DNA of 64,000 bases from Clostridia bacterium UC5.1-1D2. GTDB lineage: Bacteria; Bacillota; Clostridia; Lachnospirales; Lachnospiraceae. The notes under the pieces are model-generated. The model was not told where the DNA came from. It saw nothing but the letters and a program-made list of their open reading frames with translations, and made no database searches. Below are positions 9,934-18,102 of this stretch, one piece after another. Both the position numbers and the translations under genes were made by a program. Each line of letters starts with the position of its first letter. Position 1 is the stretch's first letter. Where the stretch lies: NCBI GenBank assembly GCA_001304855.1, contig BBZN01000003.1, positions 1 through 64,000 on the forward strand, read 5' to 3'.

Positions 9934-11198
9934 ATGGGAAAAACCATGTCTGAAAAAATACTTGCCAGGGCGGCCGGGCAAGAAGCGGTTTCCGCCGGGG
10001 ATATTGTCTGGGCGGATGTGGACCGCGCTATGATGGACGACATCCTGGGGCCCCGCATTAAGATTGCGGAGGGAATGGATGAAATCTGTGACCGCGTCTG
10101 GGATCCAAAAAAGGTGGTGGTGATTGCAGACCATTATACGCCGCCTGCCAATGAAAATCAGGCGGAGATTGTGAAATTCACCAGGGACTGGGCCGAAGCC
10201 CACCATATCGGTCAATATTATGAATTTGAGGGTCCCTGCCACCAGATTATGGCGGAGACAGGCAATGTGCTTCCGGGAATGCTGGTTCTTGGCACAGATT
10301 CCCATACCTGCATGGGAGGGGCCATGGGAGCCTTTGCCAGCGGCGTGGGCTCCACGGAAATGCTGGGAATCCTGCTGACAGGCCAGACCTGGCTCAGGGT
10401 GCCGGAAACCATTAAGGTCCGCTGGACAGGAGCTCTTAAGGAGGGAGTCGCAGCCAAGGATATATCTCTGCAGACCATCGGGACTATCGGCCACTGGGGC
10501 GCCACCTATAAAGCTGTGGAATACACAGGCGATACGATCCGGGGCCTGAATATGGATGAACGCATGTGCATTACAAATATGGCTGTGGAGATGGGAGCTA
10601 AAGCGGGGCTTATGGAGGCGGACGGAGCAGTGATGGATTTTTTAGAGGAGCATCACATAAGAAGGGACGAAGCAAAATTTTATAAAAGCGACCCGGATGC
10701 AGAATTCTGCAGAACCCTGGATTTTGACGGAGCCGCCCTTGAACCGCTGGTTGCCTGTCCTCATGGGGTAGACAATGTACATAAGGTAAAGGAATGTACC
10801 GGGGAACCCATTCATCAGGCATATCTGGATCCTGCACAGGAGGACGCTATACGGATCTGGTGATGGCCCTGCGCATCTTAAAAGGGCGGACCGTCCACAA
10901 AAACACCCGGCTTTTAGTCTCCCCCGCCTCGCGGGAAATCTGGAAGAAGGCCGACCGGGAAGGAATCCTGGGGGGGCTGGCGGAAGCGGGGGCAGTGATT
11001 CTTGCCCCTACCTGCGGCGTGTGCGTGGGACTGCACTCCGGCCTTCTGGCAGCCGGTGAATCCTGTATATCATCTTCCAACCGCAATTTTATGGGCAGGA
11101 TGGGCAGCAGGCAGGCTAAGATTTTCCTGGGCTCTCCTATGACGGTGGCGGCCAGCGCTTTGGCCGGACAGATTGCCGATCCCAGGGAGTACCTATGA
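9934..11198 (+). CDS. Aconitase-family hydratase large subunit (LeuC/DmdA-like, frameshifted)
   Basis: [4Fe-4S] dehydratase large subunit of about 420 residues. The three cluster cysteines are visible in GTDSHTC, GSCTGGRYTDL and APTCGVC. HYTPPANENQAEIV and the GAMGAFASGVGSTEM region are typical of LeuC and homoaconitase-type subunits. A break near 10830 is repaired by one G, giving YLGSCTGG. Together with the small subunit it should hydrate a substituted maleate or aconitate-like acid. Leucine biosynthesis is unlikely because no leuA or leuB is present and the neighbours are catabolic; dimethylmaleate hydratase DmdAB is the closest functional analogue. Confidence 0.85.
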
Positions 11199-11262
11199 CG
11201 GAGCCTGTAGGGAATTAACGGAATAAATTATAAATTACATTCTGGTTTCAGGAGGGACATGA

Positions 11263-11771
11263 ATGAAGAAAATAGAGGGAAGAACGCTGAAATACGGCGA
11301 TAACATAAACACAGACATCATTTCTCCTCCTCAGTATATGGAGCTGGATATTCCCCAGGCGGCAGCTCATGCCATGGAGGCCCTGGATCCGGAGTTTCCC
11401 GGGCGGGTAAAACCGGGAGATATTCTGGTGGCAGGAAAAATTTCGGTTCCGGTTCCAGCAGGGAGACATCGCCCCTGACCCTCAAATATCTGGGGGTGGG
11501 GGCGATTGTGGCAGAATTTTTTGCCCGTATTTTTTACCGGAATGCCATCAATGTGGGGATTCCTGTAGCGGAATGCAGGGAGGCCTCCAGGATACGGGAG
11601 GGAGACAGGATTGAGCTGGATTTGGAGGAAGGCGTCATTTATAACTTATCCAGAGAGGAGCAGTACCAGTGCAGCAGGCTGCCTGCCCATATTATGGAAA
11701 TAATTGAAAAGGGCGGATTAAAAAACTATCTGGCGGAGCAGTTTAGGGATAAGAAAGATGAAAGGATTTAA
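11263..11771 (+). CDS. Aconitase-family hydratase small subunit (LeuD/DmdB-like, frameshifted)
   Basis: Swivel-domain partner of the large subunit, about 169 residues. It starts EGRTLKYGDNINTDIISPPQYM, the usual LeuD N-terminus, and repair of the A run near 11441-11445 yields NFGSGSSRE, the substrate-binding loop. SD AGGAGG lies 8 bases before the ATG. Stop at 11769-11771, two bases ahead of the next ATG, so the genes are cotranscribed. Confidence 0.85.
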
Positions 11772-11772
11772 T

Positions 11773-12464
11773 ATGAATCTGACGAAAGAATTAGAAGGAA
11801 TGGTATGTATAGAGCGCTGTAAACAACACGGTGCGTCTCCCATACCGCAGGAAGGAACATTTTCCGCTTCTGCGCAGATTACGGACATCTCCGGTTTCAG
11901 CCACGGCGTGGGAACCTGCGCCATGAAGCAGGGAGCCTGCAAGCTGACCGTAAACGTCAAGGACGGGATTATCTGCGAGGCGTTAATTGAGGTCATAGGC
12001 TGCAGCGGCATGACCCAGTCCGCCGCGATGGCGGCGGAAATACTGCCGGGAAAGACGCTTCTTGAAGCATTGAATACAGATTTGGTATGTGACGCCATCA
12101 ATGTAGCCATGAGAGAACAGTTTTTAAATTTGGCTTACGGACGAAGCCAGACTGCTTTTACAGAGGGGGGACTTGCCGTGGGGGCGGGGCTGGAGGATTT
12201 GAGCAACGGCCGCACCAGCATGGTGGGAACCAGCTACGGAACTGCGGTCCGGGGCCCCGTTATCTTCAGATAGCCGAAGGGTACGTGCGGAGGATGGCAT
12301 TGGATAAGGACAACCGGATTATCGGATATCAATATACAAACCTCGGCATCATGATGGATTTGATTGATTCTGGCGAAACTGCTGAGACCGCTTTGGATAA
12401 GGCTACAGGAACCTGTGGAAGATACGACGACGCTGTCCGGTATATCAATCCGAGAAAGGAATAG
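11773..12464 (+). CDS. NifU-like iron-sulfur scaffold protein (frameshifted)
   Basis: About 230 residues related to the scaffold that commonly precedes the GGGtGRT gene in Clostridia. Cys-rich segments CIERCKQHG, GTCAMKQGACKL and IEVIGCSGMTQSAAMAAE resemble NifU/IscU-type scaffolds, and a MVGTSYGTAVRGP motif follows. Frame is lost in the C run near 12250; one extra C gives VRGPRYLQIAEGYVRRMALDK and the end ...RYINPRKE. ATG 11773 is favoured over 11758 because AAAGGA sits 6 bases upstream. It may supply clusters to the hydratase encoded upstream. Confidence 0.72.
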
Positions 12465-12467
12465 GGC

Positions 12468-13481
12468 ATGGCTGTTTATTATGAAAACCAGGAGAGCAGG
12501 GAACCGTCCGTCCGCCGGTTCCTCGAAAAATATGGAATGGGTTCGCTGGAGGAGGCAAGGTCTATTTGCAGCGAATCAGGGATTGACGTATATGGGATTG
12601 TCAAGGGGATTCAGAAAATCTGCTTTGAGGATGTATGCTGGGCTTACACAGCAGGAACTGCCGCCGCAATCAGGTCGGGAGTCAGGGAGGCTGCAAAAGG
12701 AGCGGAAATTTTGGGCCAGGGGCTGCAGTCGTTCTGTATATCCGGCTCTGTGGCGGAACAGAGGGAGCTGGGATTGGGACACGGACGTCTGGCGGCTATG
12801 CTGCTGTCGGATGACATAAAATGCTTTGCCTTTGTGGCCGGACACGAGTCTTTTGCCGCCGCCGAGGGGGCCATCGGCGTTATACAGTCCGCCAACAAGG
12901 TGCGCAGCAGGCCCCTCCGCGTTATAATCAACGGGCTTGGAAAGGATGCGGCGGAGATCATCAGCAGGTTAAACGGATTTACCTGCGTGGAGACTGTCTT
13001 TGATTTTAAAACCGACAGGCTGACCATTGTCAATGAAACTGCATACTCAGAGGGGGAGCGGGCAAAGGTGCGGTGCTACGGGGCCGATGAGATGCGGGAA
13101 GGGGTGGCCGTGATGATATATGAGGAGGTGGATATTTCCATTTCCGGAAACGCCACCAATATGATACGTTTCCAGCATCCTGTAGTGGGAACCTATAAAA
13201 AGTATTGCAACGACCACGGGAAAAAGTTTTTTGCCTGTGCTTCAGGCGGCGGAATCGGCCGCACAATGAATCCTGACGACGTGGCGGCAGGCCCCTCCTC
13301 CTATGGGCAGACAGACCTGATGGCCCGCATGTATGCAGATGCAACCTTCGCAGGCTCCTCCTCAGTCCCGGCCCATGTGGAGATGATGGGATTCGTGGGA
13401 ATGGGAAATAACCCGATGGTGGGAGCTACGGTGGCGTTGGCTGTTGCCATTGAGGAAGCGGCGAAGGCTGGGAAATTCTAG
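12468..13481 (+). CDS. GGGtGRT protein
   Basis: Intact 337-residue protein with the name-giving motif, here SGGGIGRTMNPDD, near residue 262. The family is of unknown biochemical function and is almost always encoded next to the NifU-like scaffold, as here (3-base gap). No membrane segment. VAGHESFAAAEGAIGVIQSANKVRSRPL suggests a nucleotide- or cofactor-binding fold, but this is inference. Last gene of the operon and last host gene before the phage. Confidence 0.8.
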   Translation: MAVYYENQESREPSVRRFLEKYGMGSLEEARSICSESGIDVYGIVKGIQKICFEDVCWAYTAGTAAAIRSGVREAAKGAEILGQGLQSFCISGSVAEQRELGLGHGRLAAMLLSDDIKCFAFVAGHESFAAAEGAIGVIQSANKVRSRPLRVIINGLGKDAAEIISRLNGFTCVETVFDFKTDRLTIVNETAYSEGERAKVRCYGADEMREGVAVMIYEEVDISISGNATNMIRFQHPVVGTYKKYCNDHGKKFFACASGGGIGRTMNPDDVAAGPSSYGQTDLMARMYADATFAGSSSVPAHVEMMGFVGMGNNPMVGATVALAVAIEEAAKAGKF

Positions 13482-13530
13482 GAAATCCAGTAAAATTAAG
13501 GATTTAAGATGTTGTTAAAAGTAGAAAAAA

Positions 13531-13566
13531 GTAGGGAAATGTATGTAACTCATACATTATCCCTAC
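13531..13566 (+). repeat. Interrupted inverted repeat beside the integrase gene
   Basis: GTAGGGA-A-ATGTATG, 5-bp loop, CATACAT-TA-TCCCTAC. It lies between the host operon and the integrase stop, where the left attachment site must be. It may be an att core, a recombinase or Xis site, or a bidirectional hairpin terminator. Confidence 0.45.
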
Positions 13567-13594
13567 ACTACTTCTACACCCATATTCCTACACT
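13562..13594 (+). repeat. CCTACACT direct repeats (candidate integrase arm sites)
   Basis: CCTACACT occurs at 13562-13569 and 13587-13594 with a CTACAC between (13574-13579). The same 8-mer returns as a perfect inverted pair at 14934-14941 and 14953-14960, on the other side of the integrase gene. This spacing resembles arm-type sites of tyrosine integrases. Confidence 0.45.
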
Positions 13595-13603
13595 AAAAAC
13601 AAG

Positions 13604-14853
13604 CTATTTTATTTTTTCTATATCTTCTCTCAGCCATTCCAAATCTCGGACAGTATAAGTAGATTCTGTTATGTCTTGTATGGTATGTCCAACCATTTCT
13701 TTAAGTGCATACTCATCCATACCGGATTTTTTCCCATCGTAACAAAGGTTGTTCGTGGATCATGAGGTCTATGATTCGGGTTTAGATTCAATTGACTAAT
13801 CACTTTTTCAAAACGATTAGCGTATTTGTCGTACGTTACAGACCAGGAACCGGAATGTGTCTGTCCTTTATCATTAAAAAGATATTCACTATTGATAGAA
13901 ATTGCAAATTTATAATTACGTTCAACGAATTTTAGGATTCTTGGATGAATAGGAACTATCCGTTGCTTCCCTGCTTCTGTCTTCATTCCAGCTTGCATAT
14001 ACCTTTTTTCTAAATTGACCTCGTCCAACCGTAAGGTAGCGAGTTCTTGCGGGCGCCAACCCATATAACATTGAATGAGAATCCAATCAGCAAATTTTAC
14101 ATTATCAACATTTTGCCACAAAACTTTCATTTCATCATCGGTAAATGGAAAGTGTTTTTTCTTGTTTTTCTCTATTTCAACAATAATGTCTCCAGAAATT
14201 TCAAATGTTCTTGCATAATTCATAGGAACGATTTCATACTCAAGAGCGTAGTCAAACATAGTATTAAATAAAGATTTTATTCTGGATTTTGTACTTGGCG
14301 ATGGATGGATTTTTTCTCCTTTCTTTTTTCCTCTCGTTTCGATTCGAAATCCCTCTTCCATACATCCTTTAATGTGTCGAGCCCTAACATCTTTTGCGCG
14401 CATATCGTATATGGAAGAACAATATGTCCATGCGGAATTTACAGAACGTATATAAGTATCAGATGCATCTTTTAAGTATTCACTGAGCCATTTTTCATAC
14501 AGTTCCTTTATCGTAATATCTGGTTCCAGATCATACGGGTTTTTATTGTATTCCACCAGGGCCGTATATGCATCATTGTACGTTGGAAAATATGACTCCG
14601 GTTTTAATGGTTTACATATTGGACGTCCGGTGGATGTCTTTCCAACTGTGACCATAGCTCGAAAGGGGTTCCTGAGATTCCGATTTTTGATTTCGCTTAT
14701 CTGTCCGAAACCGTTAGGAAGTCGCCTTCGCTTGTTATTTTTGCTTCGAGGCTTTCGTTGTTTGATATCGGGTTGTAGCGGATAGCCACAATGCGGGCAG
14801 AAAGTAGCTTTATCGCTAACCTGTAGATCACACTCGGGGCATTTTATCAACAT
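13604..14853 (-). CDS. int: Phage tyrosine integrase with N-terminal zinc ribbon (frameshifted)
   Basis: Site-specific recombinase that would integrate the phage; about 416 residues after repair. Two CxxC pairs (CPECDLQ, CPHCGYP) form an N-terminal zinc ribbon. A SAM-like core-binding domain follows, then the catalytic domain with Arg in GWRPQELATL, Lys in MKTEAGKQR, HxxR as RPHDPRTTF, a GHT box and the nucleophile Tyr in ESTYTV. One A missing near 13731 (T run on the + strand) truncates it at 13669; repair extends it to 13604. Start at 14853 follows AAGGAGGT on the minus strand. It is the only leftward phage gene apart from the transposase and one doubtful ORF. Confidence 0.9.
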
Positions 14854-14933
14854 TCTCAATACCTCCTTAAATATTTTATAAATCGAGATTTTTGTGCGGC
14901 AAGGTTGATTTATCATCAGTAATCATATATGAT

Positions 14934-14960
14934 AGTGTAGGAATTGTCAACTCCTACACT
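14934..14960 (+). repeat. AGTGTAGG/CCTACACT inverted repeat upstream of the integrase
   Basis: Perfect 8-bp inverted repeat with an 11-bp spacer between the divergent integrase and the first rightward gene. Same 8-mer as the repeats at 13562-13594. Operator or integrase/Xis binding site. Confidence 0.45.
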
Positions 14961-14984
14961 TAAACTTTTTAAAGGGATGGATAT

Positions 14985-15302
14985 ATGGTTAGCAATGAGG
15001 AATTAACCTGCCGGAATTGCGGAGTAAGGTTAAAGAGGTACGATAATGTATTGAGAATTGTTCGGACTAAAGGAAGAAAAACTTCATGGGTAAAAGTAAA
15101 TCGGTTTCGTTGTCCTTCCTGCGGACAGATACGCAGAGAATTGCCGGATTATATTTCCCGTTATAAGCAGTACGAAGCCGAAGTGATTCGTGGCGTACTA
15201 GAGGGATTCATTACCTGCGAGACATATGGATATGAAGATTATCCATGCGAGATGACGATGGCTCGATGGAAGAATTCGCAAGAATTACAACTCCTTTTGT
15301 GA
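14985..15302 (+). CDS. DUF6431 zinc-ribbon protein
   Basis: 105 residues. CRNCGVRLKRY and FRCPSCGQIRRELPDYI form a treble zinc ribbon, followed by a helical YKQYEAEVIRGVLEGFITC segment and MTMARW, a pattern shared with transposase-derived DUF6431 proteins of Firmicutes phages. Preceded by the leader TTTTTAAAGGGATGGA, also found before the small genes near 15541 and 15733. Likely a DNA-binding protein; role unknown. Confidence 0.65.
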   Translation: MVSNEELTCRNCGVRLKRYDNVLRIVRTKGRKTSWVKVNRFRCPSCGQIRRELPDYISRYKQYEAEVIRGVLEGFITCETYGYEDYPCEMTMARWKNSQELQLLL

Positions 15303-15328
15303 AAGACAAAATCGAAAGGAGATTCAGG

Positions 15329-15487
15329 ATGTCAAAAGAGGAAAAACACTTACAAACTAAGATTCGTATATTCGAGGATATGCTTTTACGATGTAAGAAT
15401 TTTGGTCAGGCAGAAGCGATTCAAATTGAATTGACAAGAATGAGAGCAAAACTACAAAAATTGTATTTCAAGAGAATGGAGTCCTAA
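15329..15487 (+). CDS. Small coiled-coil phage protein
   Basis: 52 residues, start ATG 15329 behind GAAAGGAG. The sequence is helical and charged (TKIRIFEDMLLRCKNFGQAEAIQIELTR begins it). Its last codons lie inside the terminator at 15479. Unknown function. Confidence 0.6.
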   Translation: MSKEEKHLQTKIRIFEDMLLRCKNFGQAEAIQIELTRMRAKLQKLYFKRMES

Positions 15488-15507
15488 CAAGGGCTCTTTC
15501 TTTTTTA
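15479..15507 (+). terminator. Intrinsic terminator (GAGTCC-TAACAA-GGGCTC type)
   Basis: GAGTCC/GGGCTC stem with a TTTCTTTTTT tail, containing the stop of the upstream gene. Nearly the same hairpin recurs at 19122 and 20949. Confidence 0.75.
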
Positions 15508-15540
15508 TCGTTTGGAGAACTATTTTTAAAGGGATGGAGA

Positions 15541-15696
15541 ATGGTTAAAAATCAAAAGAAGCCGTTGGTGGCGGCTTCTCGTGATGAATTACTTTGTGTA
15601 GCATTGCCTGTAATTCATAGGCTTTTTGGTGTCTTTTATTCTTCAGAAGGAAAACCAGGTACTCGGGTAAAAGTTTGGATTCCTCTTTCGGCTTAA
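15541..15696 (+). CDS. Possible small protein, rightward ORF in the inverted-repeat segment
   Basis: 51 residues (MVKNQKKPLVAASRDELL...) starting directly behind the left leader arm with AAAGGGATGGAGA as SD. No recognised domain. It overlaps the opposite-strand ORF, and only one of the two is likely to be real in a given orientation. Confidence 0.35.
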   Translation: MVKNQKKPLVAASRDELLCVALPVIHRLFGVFYSSEGKPGTRVKVWIPLSA

Positions 15697-15733
15697 AGCA
15701 CTTAGAATAAGAGACGTACTGCTTTTTGACCAA
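15545..15733 (-). CDS. Possible small protein, leftward ORF in the inverted-repeat segment
   Basis: 62 residues from a TTG with GGAGG upstream on the minus strand. The sequence is helical and basic (KKQYVSYSKCFKPKEES, then LLPEYLVFLLKNKRHQKAYE). It would read rightward with the operon if the segment were inverted. Unknown function. Confidence 0.35.
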   Translation of the reverse strand: MVKKQYVSYSKCFKPKEESKLLPEYLVFLLKNKRHQKAYELQAMLHKVIHHEKPPPTASFDF

Positions 15734-15889
15734 TGACCATCACCTCCATCCCTTTAAAAATAGTTCCCCTTTCGATACTTTACATTCTAACTGTGGTTTT
15801 TCATTCAGTCAATGTAAATAGCCACTGAGGTTGTTTTAACAAATTGCGGTTCTTATCCTAGAATAGCCGTTGAAAGGAGGTAACAGCCA

Positions 15890-16141
15890 ATGGAAGAAAT
15901 TATATTTGCGCCGGGGTCTGTTCCGGTAGCGGTCGTTGCCAGGGTGTATGGGAAAGATGCTTCCTGGGTTCGAGCCGGTATCATATCCGGATGGCTTCCT
16001 ATTGGAAAGGCTACTAGAAACGGAAAGTTGATTACCAATATTGAAGAGATGAATTCGAAGTATGGACGCATTAACTTTTATATTTCTCCGAAGCGGCTCT
16101 GGGAAGAAACCGGATATTTATGGAAAGGAGAGAAGCGTTAA
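15890..16141 (+). CDS. Small putative DNA-binding phage protein
   Basis: 83 residues, ATG behind AAAGGAGGTAACAGCC. VPVAVVARVYGKDASWVRAGIIS-GWLPIG reads like a winged or MerR/excisionase-type helix-turn-helix that selects a sequence before a short C-terminal strand. Its place near the integrase fits an excisionase or early regulator. Assignment is by pattern only. Confidence 0.5.
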   Translation: MEEIIFAPGSVPVAVVARVYGKDASWVRAGIISGWLPIGKATRNGKLITNIEEMNSKYGRINFYISPKRLWEETGYLWKGEKR

Positions 16142-16142
16142 T

Positions 16143-16562
16143 ATGGGAACAACGATTCGCCCGGAATTATCTGAGAAAAATCCATATTGGATTGAACGTC
16201 ATCGCTACTATGAACTGAAGCATTTCTGTTTACAGTATCCGATATGGAAGAAAGCATACGCCGCCCTGGATGGGCTTAGCCGGCGGCCTTCTGATATGGA
16301 AGTATTTTCAAAGAACAGGGTGGTTGGCGATCCGACTGCTCGATGTGCAGAAGCTCGATCTCACTATTTAGAGCGTATGAAGACGGTCGAGCAAACGGCG
16401 ATTGCGACAGATGCGGAACTATCTAATTATATTTTAAAAGGCGTAACCGAAGGGTGGTCCTACGATATATTGAAAGCTAGGTTAAATATTCCATGCTGCA
16501 AGGATGTTTATTACAACTTGTACAGACGGTTCTTTTGGTTACTGAATAAAGCGAGGGATTGA
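16143..16562 (+). CDS. Phage protein, possible RinA/ArpU-like regulator
   Basis: 139 residues, overlapping context with the gene before (2-base gap). A helical N-terminus (ERHRYYELKHFCLQYPIWKKAY) is followed by a central MEVFSKNRVVGDPTA loop and a C-terminal helix-turn-helix-like GVTEGWSYDILKARLNIP. Similar proteins sit early in many Lachnospiraceae phages. A sigma-like regulatory role is inferred, not shown. Confidence 0.5.
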   Translation: MGTTIRPELSEKNPYWIERHRYYELKHFCLQYPIWKKAYAALDGLSRRPSDMEVFSKNRVVGDPTARCAEARSHYLERMKTVEQTAIATDAELSNYILKGVTEGWSYDILKARLNIPCCKDVYYNLYRRFFWLLNKARD

Positions 16563-16563
16563 A

Positions 16564-16773
16564 ATGAAGATTGTAGACATAGCAGTCAAGAAAGTCTATC
16601 GCTTCAACTGTCCGAATTGCCAGAGTCGATTGGAGGCGGACAGCAAAGAGGTTGTGGACATCGGAGGAAAGGTGTGTAAATTCCATTGCCCTGTGTGTCG
16701 GAAAGAACGATATATTGCCTGGTCCGACATGAGGAAGAAGATCGTGTATGAGGGCGATGGAACGCAGAAATAA
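16564..16773 (+). CDS. Small zinc-ribbon protein
   Basis: 69 residues with two knuckles, NCPNCQSRL and CPVCRKERY, separated by about 23 residues: a compact rubredoxin-like zinc ribbon. Unknown role; could bind nucleic acid. Its stop overlaps the start-associated element at 16761. Confidence 0.6.
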   Translation: MKIVDIAVKKVYRFNCPNCQSRLEADSKEVVDIGGKVCKFHCPVCRKERYIAWSDMRKKIVYEGDGTQK

Positions 16774-16786
16774 CATCTCCTATTGT
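16761..16786 (+). promoter_or_regulatory. Start-associated repeat element, copy 1
   Basis: AACGCAGAAATAACA-N5-TATTGT, close to the consensus CGCAAAAATTACA...TATTATGG, with the usual 20-base step between the two boxes. Lies just before the SD of the gene at 16804. Confidence 0.5.
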
Positions 16787-16803
16787 GAAAGGAGGTTAAG
16801 TTC

Positions 16804-17031
16804 ATGGATACTGAGAACAAGGTTTTAACTTATGCCACAGCTTTTACAGTCGTTGCGGGAGGCGTTTTAATGCTATCGTTGGTACCTGCCGCGTTGGGAA
16901 TTAGACAAGTACAAAGAGCACAAGCGTTTAGTTTACTAGCGGATGGAAACCGAACGATGTCGTTATCAAAAACATACGATGCGAAAGCAGCGGCGATGCA
17001 ACTAAAAACCGTTGTCGATCAAGTGATTTAA
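16804..17031 (+). CDS. Small membrane protein
   Basis: 75 residues with one N-terminal transmembrane helix (FTVVAGGVLMLSLVPAALGI) and a helical polar tail. SD AAAGGAGG. Private terminator follows at 17046. Function unknown. Confidence 0.6.
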   Translation: MDTENKVLTYATAFTVVAGGVLMLSLVPAALGIRQVQRAQAFSLLADGNRTMSLSKTYDAKAAAMQLKTVVDQVI

Positions 17032-17045
17032 CACCGATAAAGATT

Positions 17046-17070
17046 GAGCCAGCAATGGCTCTTTCTTTTT
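17046..17070 (+). terminator. Intrinsic terminator (GAGCC-AGCAAT-GGCTC type)
   Basis: Perfect GAGCC/GGCTC stem, 6-base loop and TTTCTTTTT tail. The same hairpin recurs at 19439. Confidence 0.75.
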
Positions 17071-17181
17071 ATCCTAGGTTAAAACACAGTACCAAGGTAT
17101 CTGAAAGACATGCTATGTTGATATTTGAAAAAATCCCGGGTGGGAAATTTAGAAAAATCTTTTTGAAAGGCGGGATGGAAT

Positions 17182-17406
17182 ATGGAGCTCATTCTTTGCA
17201 TGATTGTTGGTATCATTATCGGAATTGTTTTCGGACGACAGGTATTCCGAAGGGATGTCGTTGGTTCGCTGCGAATCGATCAATCTGATCCGGACAGCGG
17301 ACCTTATTTGTTTTTGGAGCTGTCCCATAAGGGAGCGGATGCGATATATAAGAAAAGATATGTAGTCTTGAAAGTCAACATCAAAGATTATATTTCGCAC
17401 GAATAA
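17182..17406 (+). CDS. Small membrane-anchored phage protein
   Basis: 74 residues. The N-terminal helix LILCMIVGIIIGIVFG anchors a short cytoplasmic beta domain (VGSLRIDQSDPDSGPYLFLEL ... YVVLKVN). Widely seen in Clostridial phages, no known function. The stop lies inside start-associated element copy 2. Confidence 0.6.
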   Translation: MELILCMIVGIIIGIVFGRQVFRRDVVGSLRIDQSDPDSGPYLFLELSHKGADAIYKKRYVVLKVNIKDYISHE

Positions 17407-17419
17407 CAAGTCCTTTTAT
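17394..17419 (+). promoter_or_regulatory. Start-associated repeat element, copy 2
   Basis: TTCGCACGAATAACAAG-TCC-TTTTAT followed by GG, 20 bases from TTCGCA to the hexamer, upstream of the gene at 17455. Confidence 0.5.
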
Positions 17420-17454
17420 GGAACAGTTAATGAATTCACGAAAGGAGAACTAAA

Positions 17455-17922
17455 ATGAGTGAAAACATCAAAGAATTACTGAATGAGGAGATAGCAGCGG
17501 AGATTCAGGCGATATCTTCTCTGAATTCGGGTAGCGAAGAGAAATCAAAGGCTATAGAGGATCTGGCAAAGCTGTATCGTTTGAGAATTGAGGAAACTAA
17601 AAGTGAGCTGGACGCAGAGGATAAGCGAAGCCGGCGTACGTTGGAAAGTGAAGCGAATGTCCGAGAGAACGAGATTAAGAAATCACAGTTGGACGAACAG
17701 ATCAAAGCTGACGTACAGGATGAGCAGTATAAGCGTTCTCAGCTTGACGAGCAAGTGAAGGATCGATATTTCAAACTGGGGATTGCAGCGGCAGAGCTTC
17801 TCATACCACTGATGTTCTATGGCAACTGGATGCGGAAAGGATTTAAGTTTGAAGAAACGGGAACCTATACCTCAATAACATTCAGAGGATTGTTCAATCG
17901 TTTTAGACCGACAAAGAAGTAA
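17455..17922 (+). CDS. Coiled-coil protein with C-terminal hydrophobic segment
   Basis: 155 residues. Residues about 5-105 are highly charged and helical, rich in repeated KKSQLDEQIK-like units; residues about 110-125 (LGIAAAELLIPLMFYGNWM) are hydrophobic. It probably associates with the membrane through the C-terminus. SD AAAGGAGAA. Common unknown family in Clostridial phages. Confidence 0.55.
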   Translation: MSENIKELLNEEIAAEIQAISSLNSGSEEKSKAIEDLAKLYRLRIEETKSELDAEDKRSRRTLESEANVRENEIKKSQLDEQIKADVQDEQYKRSQLDEQVKDRYFKLGIAAAELLIPLMFYGNWMRKGFKFEETGTYTSITFRGLFNRFRPTKK

Positions 17923-17974
17923 TTAACCGGTCAGAAATGAGGAGGGCGTGATTTATACATGTCCTCTTCGTTTT

Positions 17975-18000
17975 TGCGTGATTTTTACAGACGCTATTAT
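17975..18000 (+). promoter_or_regulatory. Start-associated repeat element, copy 3
   Basis: TGCGTGATTTTTACAG-ACGC-TATTAT followed by GGAAAGG; same 20-base spacing. It lies about 100 bases before the zinc-ribbon gene at 18103, in a stretch with no convincing ORF. Confidence 0.45.
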
Positions 18001-18102
18001 GGAAAGGAGATGCTACAAAGAGCTCTTTGTCTCTTGACCGTACACCGGAAGAAACCGTACAATAATAGCGGTTCTTTCGAAAAACGAAAGGAGATAATAT
18101 TT

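Larger units (their letters stand above)
15517..15766. repeat. Segment bounded by a perfect 23-bp inverted repeat
   Basis: The left arm 15517-15539 and right arm 15744-15766 are exact reverse complements. They hold GAACTATTTTTA and AAGGGATGGAG, i.e. a leader plus ribosome binding site. Each arm points inward at an ORF start, so inversion would place either of two small ORFs behind the same leader. It could be an invertible switch or simply two copies of one leader. Confidence 0.55.

Noticed and set aside
9934-11771. LeuCD of leucine biosynthesis
   Set aside because: No leuA, leuB or leucine leader nearby; the genes sit in a sigma-54 catabolic operon with PrpF and a CoA-transferase.
13562-13594. 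CRISPR-like repeats
   Set aside because: Repeats are 8 bp, irregularly spaced and only a few copies; no cas gene in the window.
14985-16562. CI-like lysogeny repressor
   Set aside because: None of the small genes near the integrase has a full HTH-XRE plus peptidase layout; the repressor must be unrecognised or outside the window.
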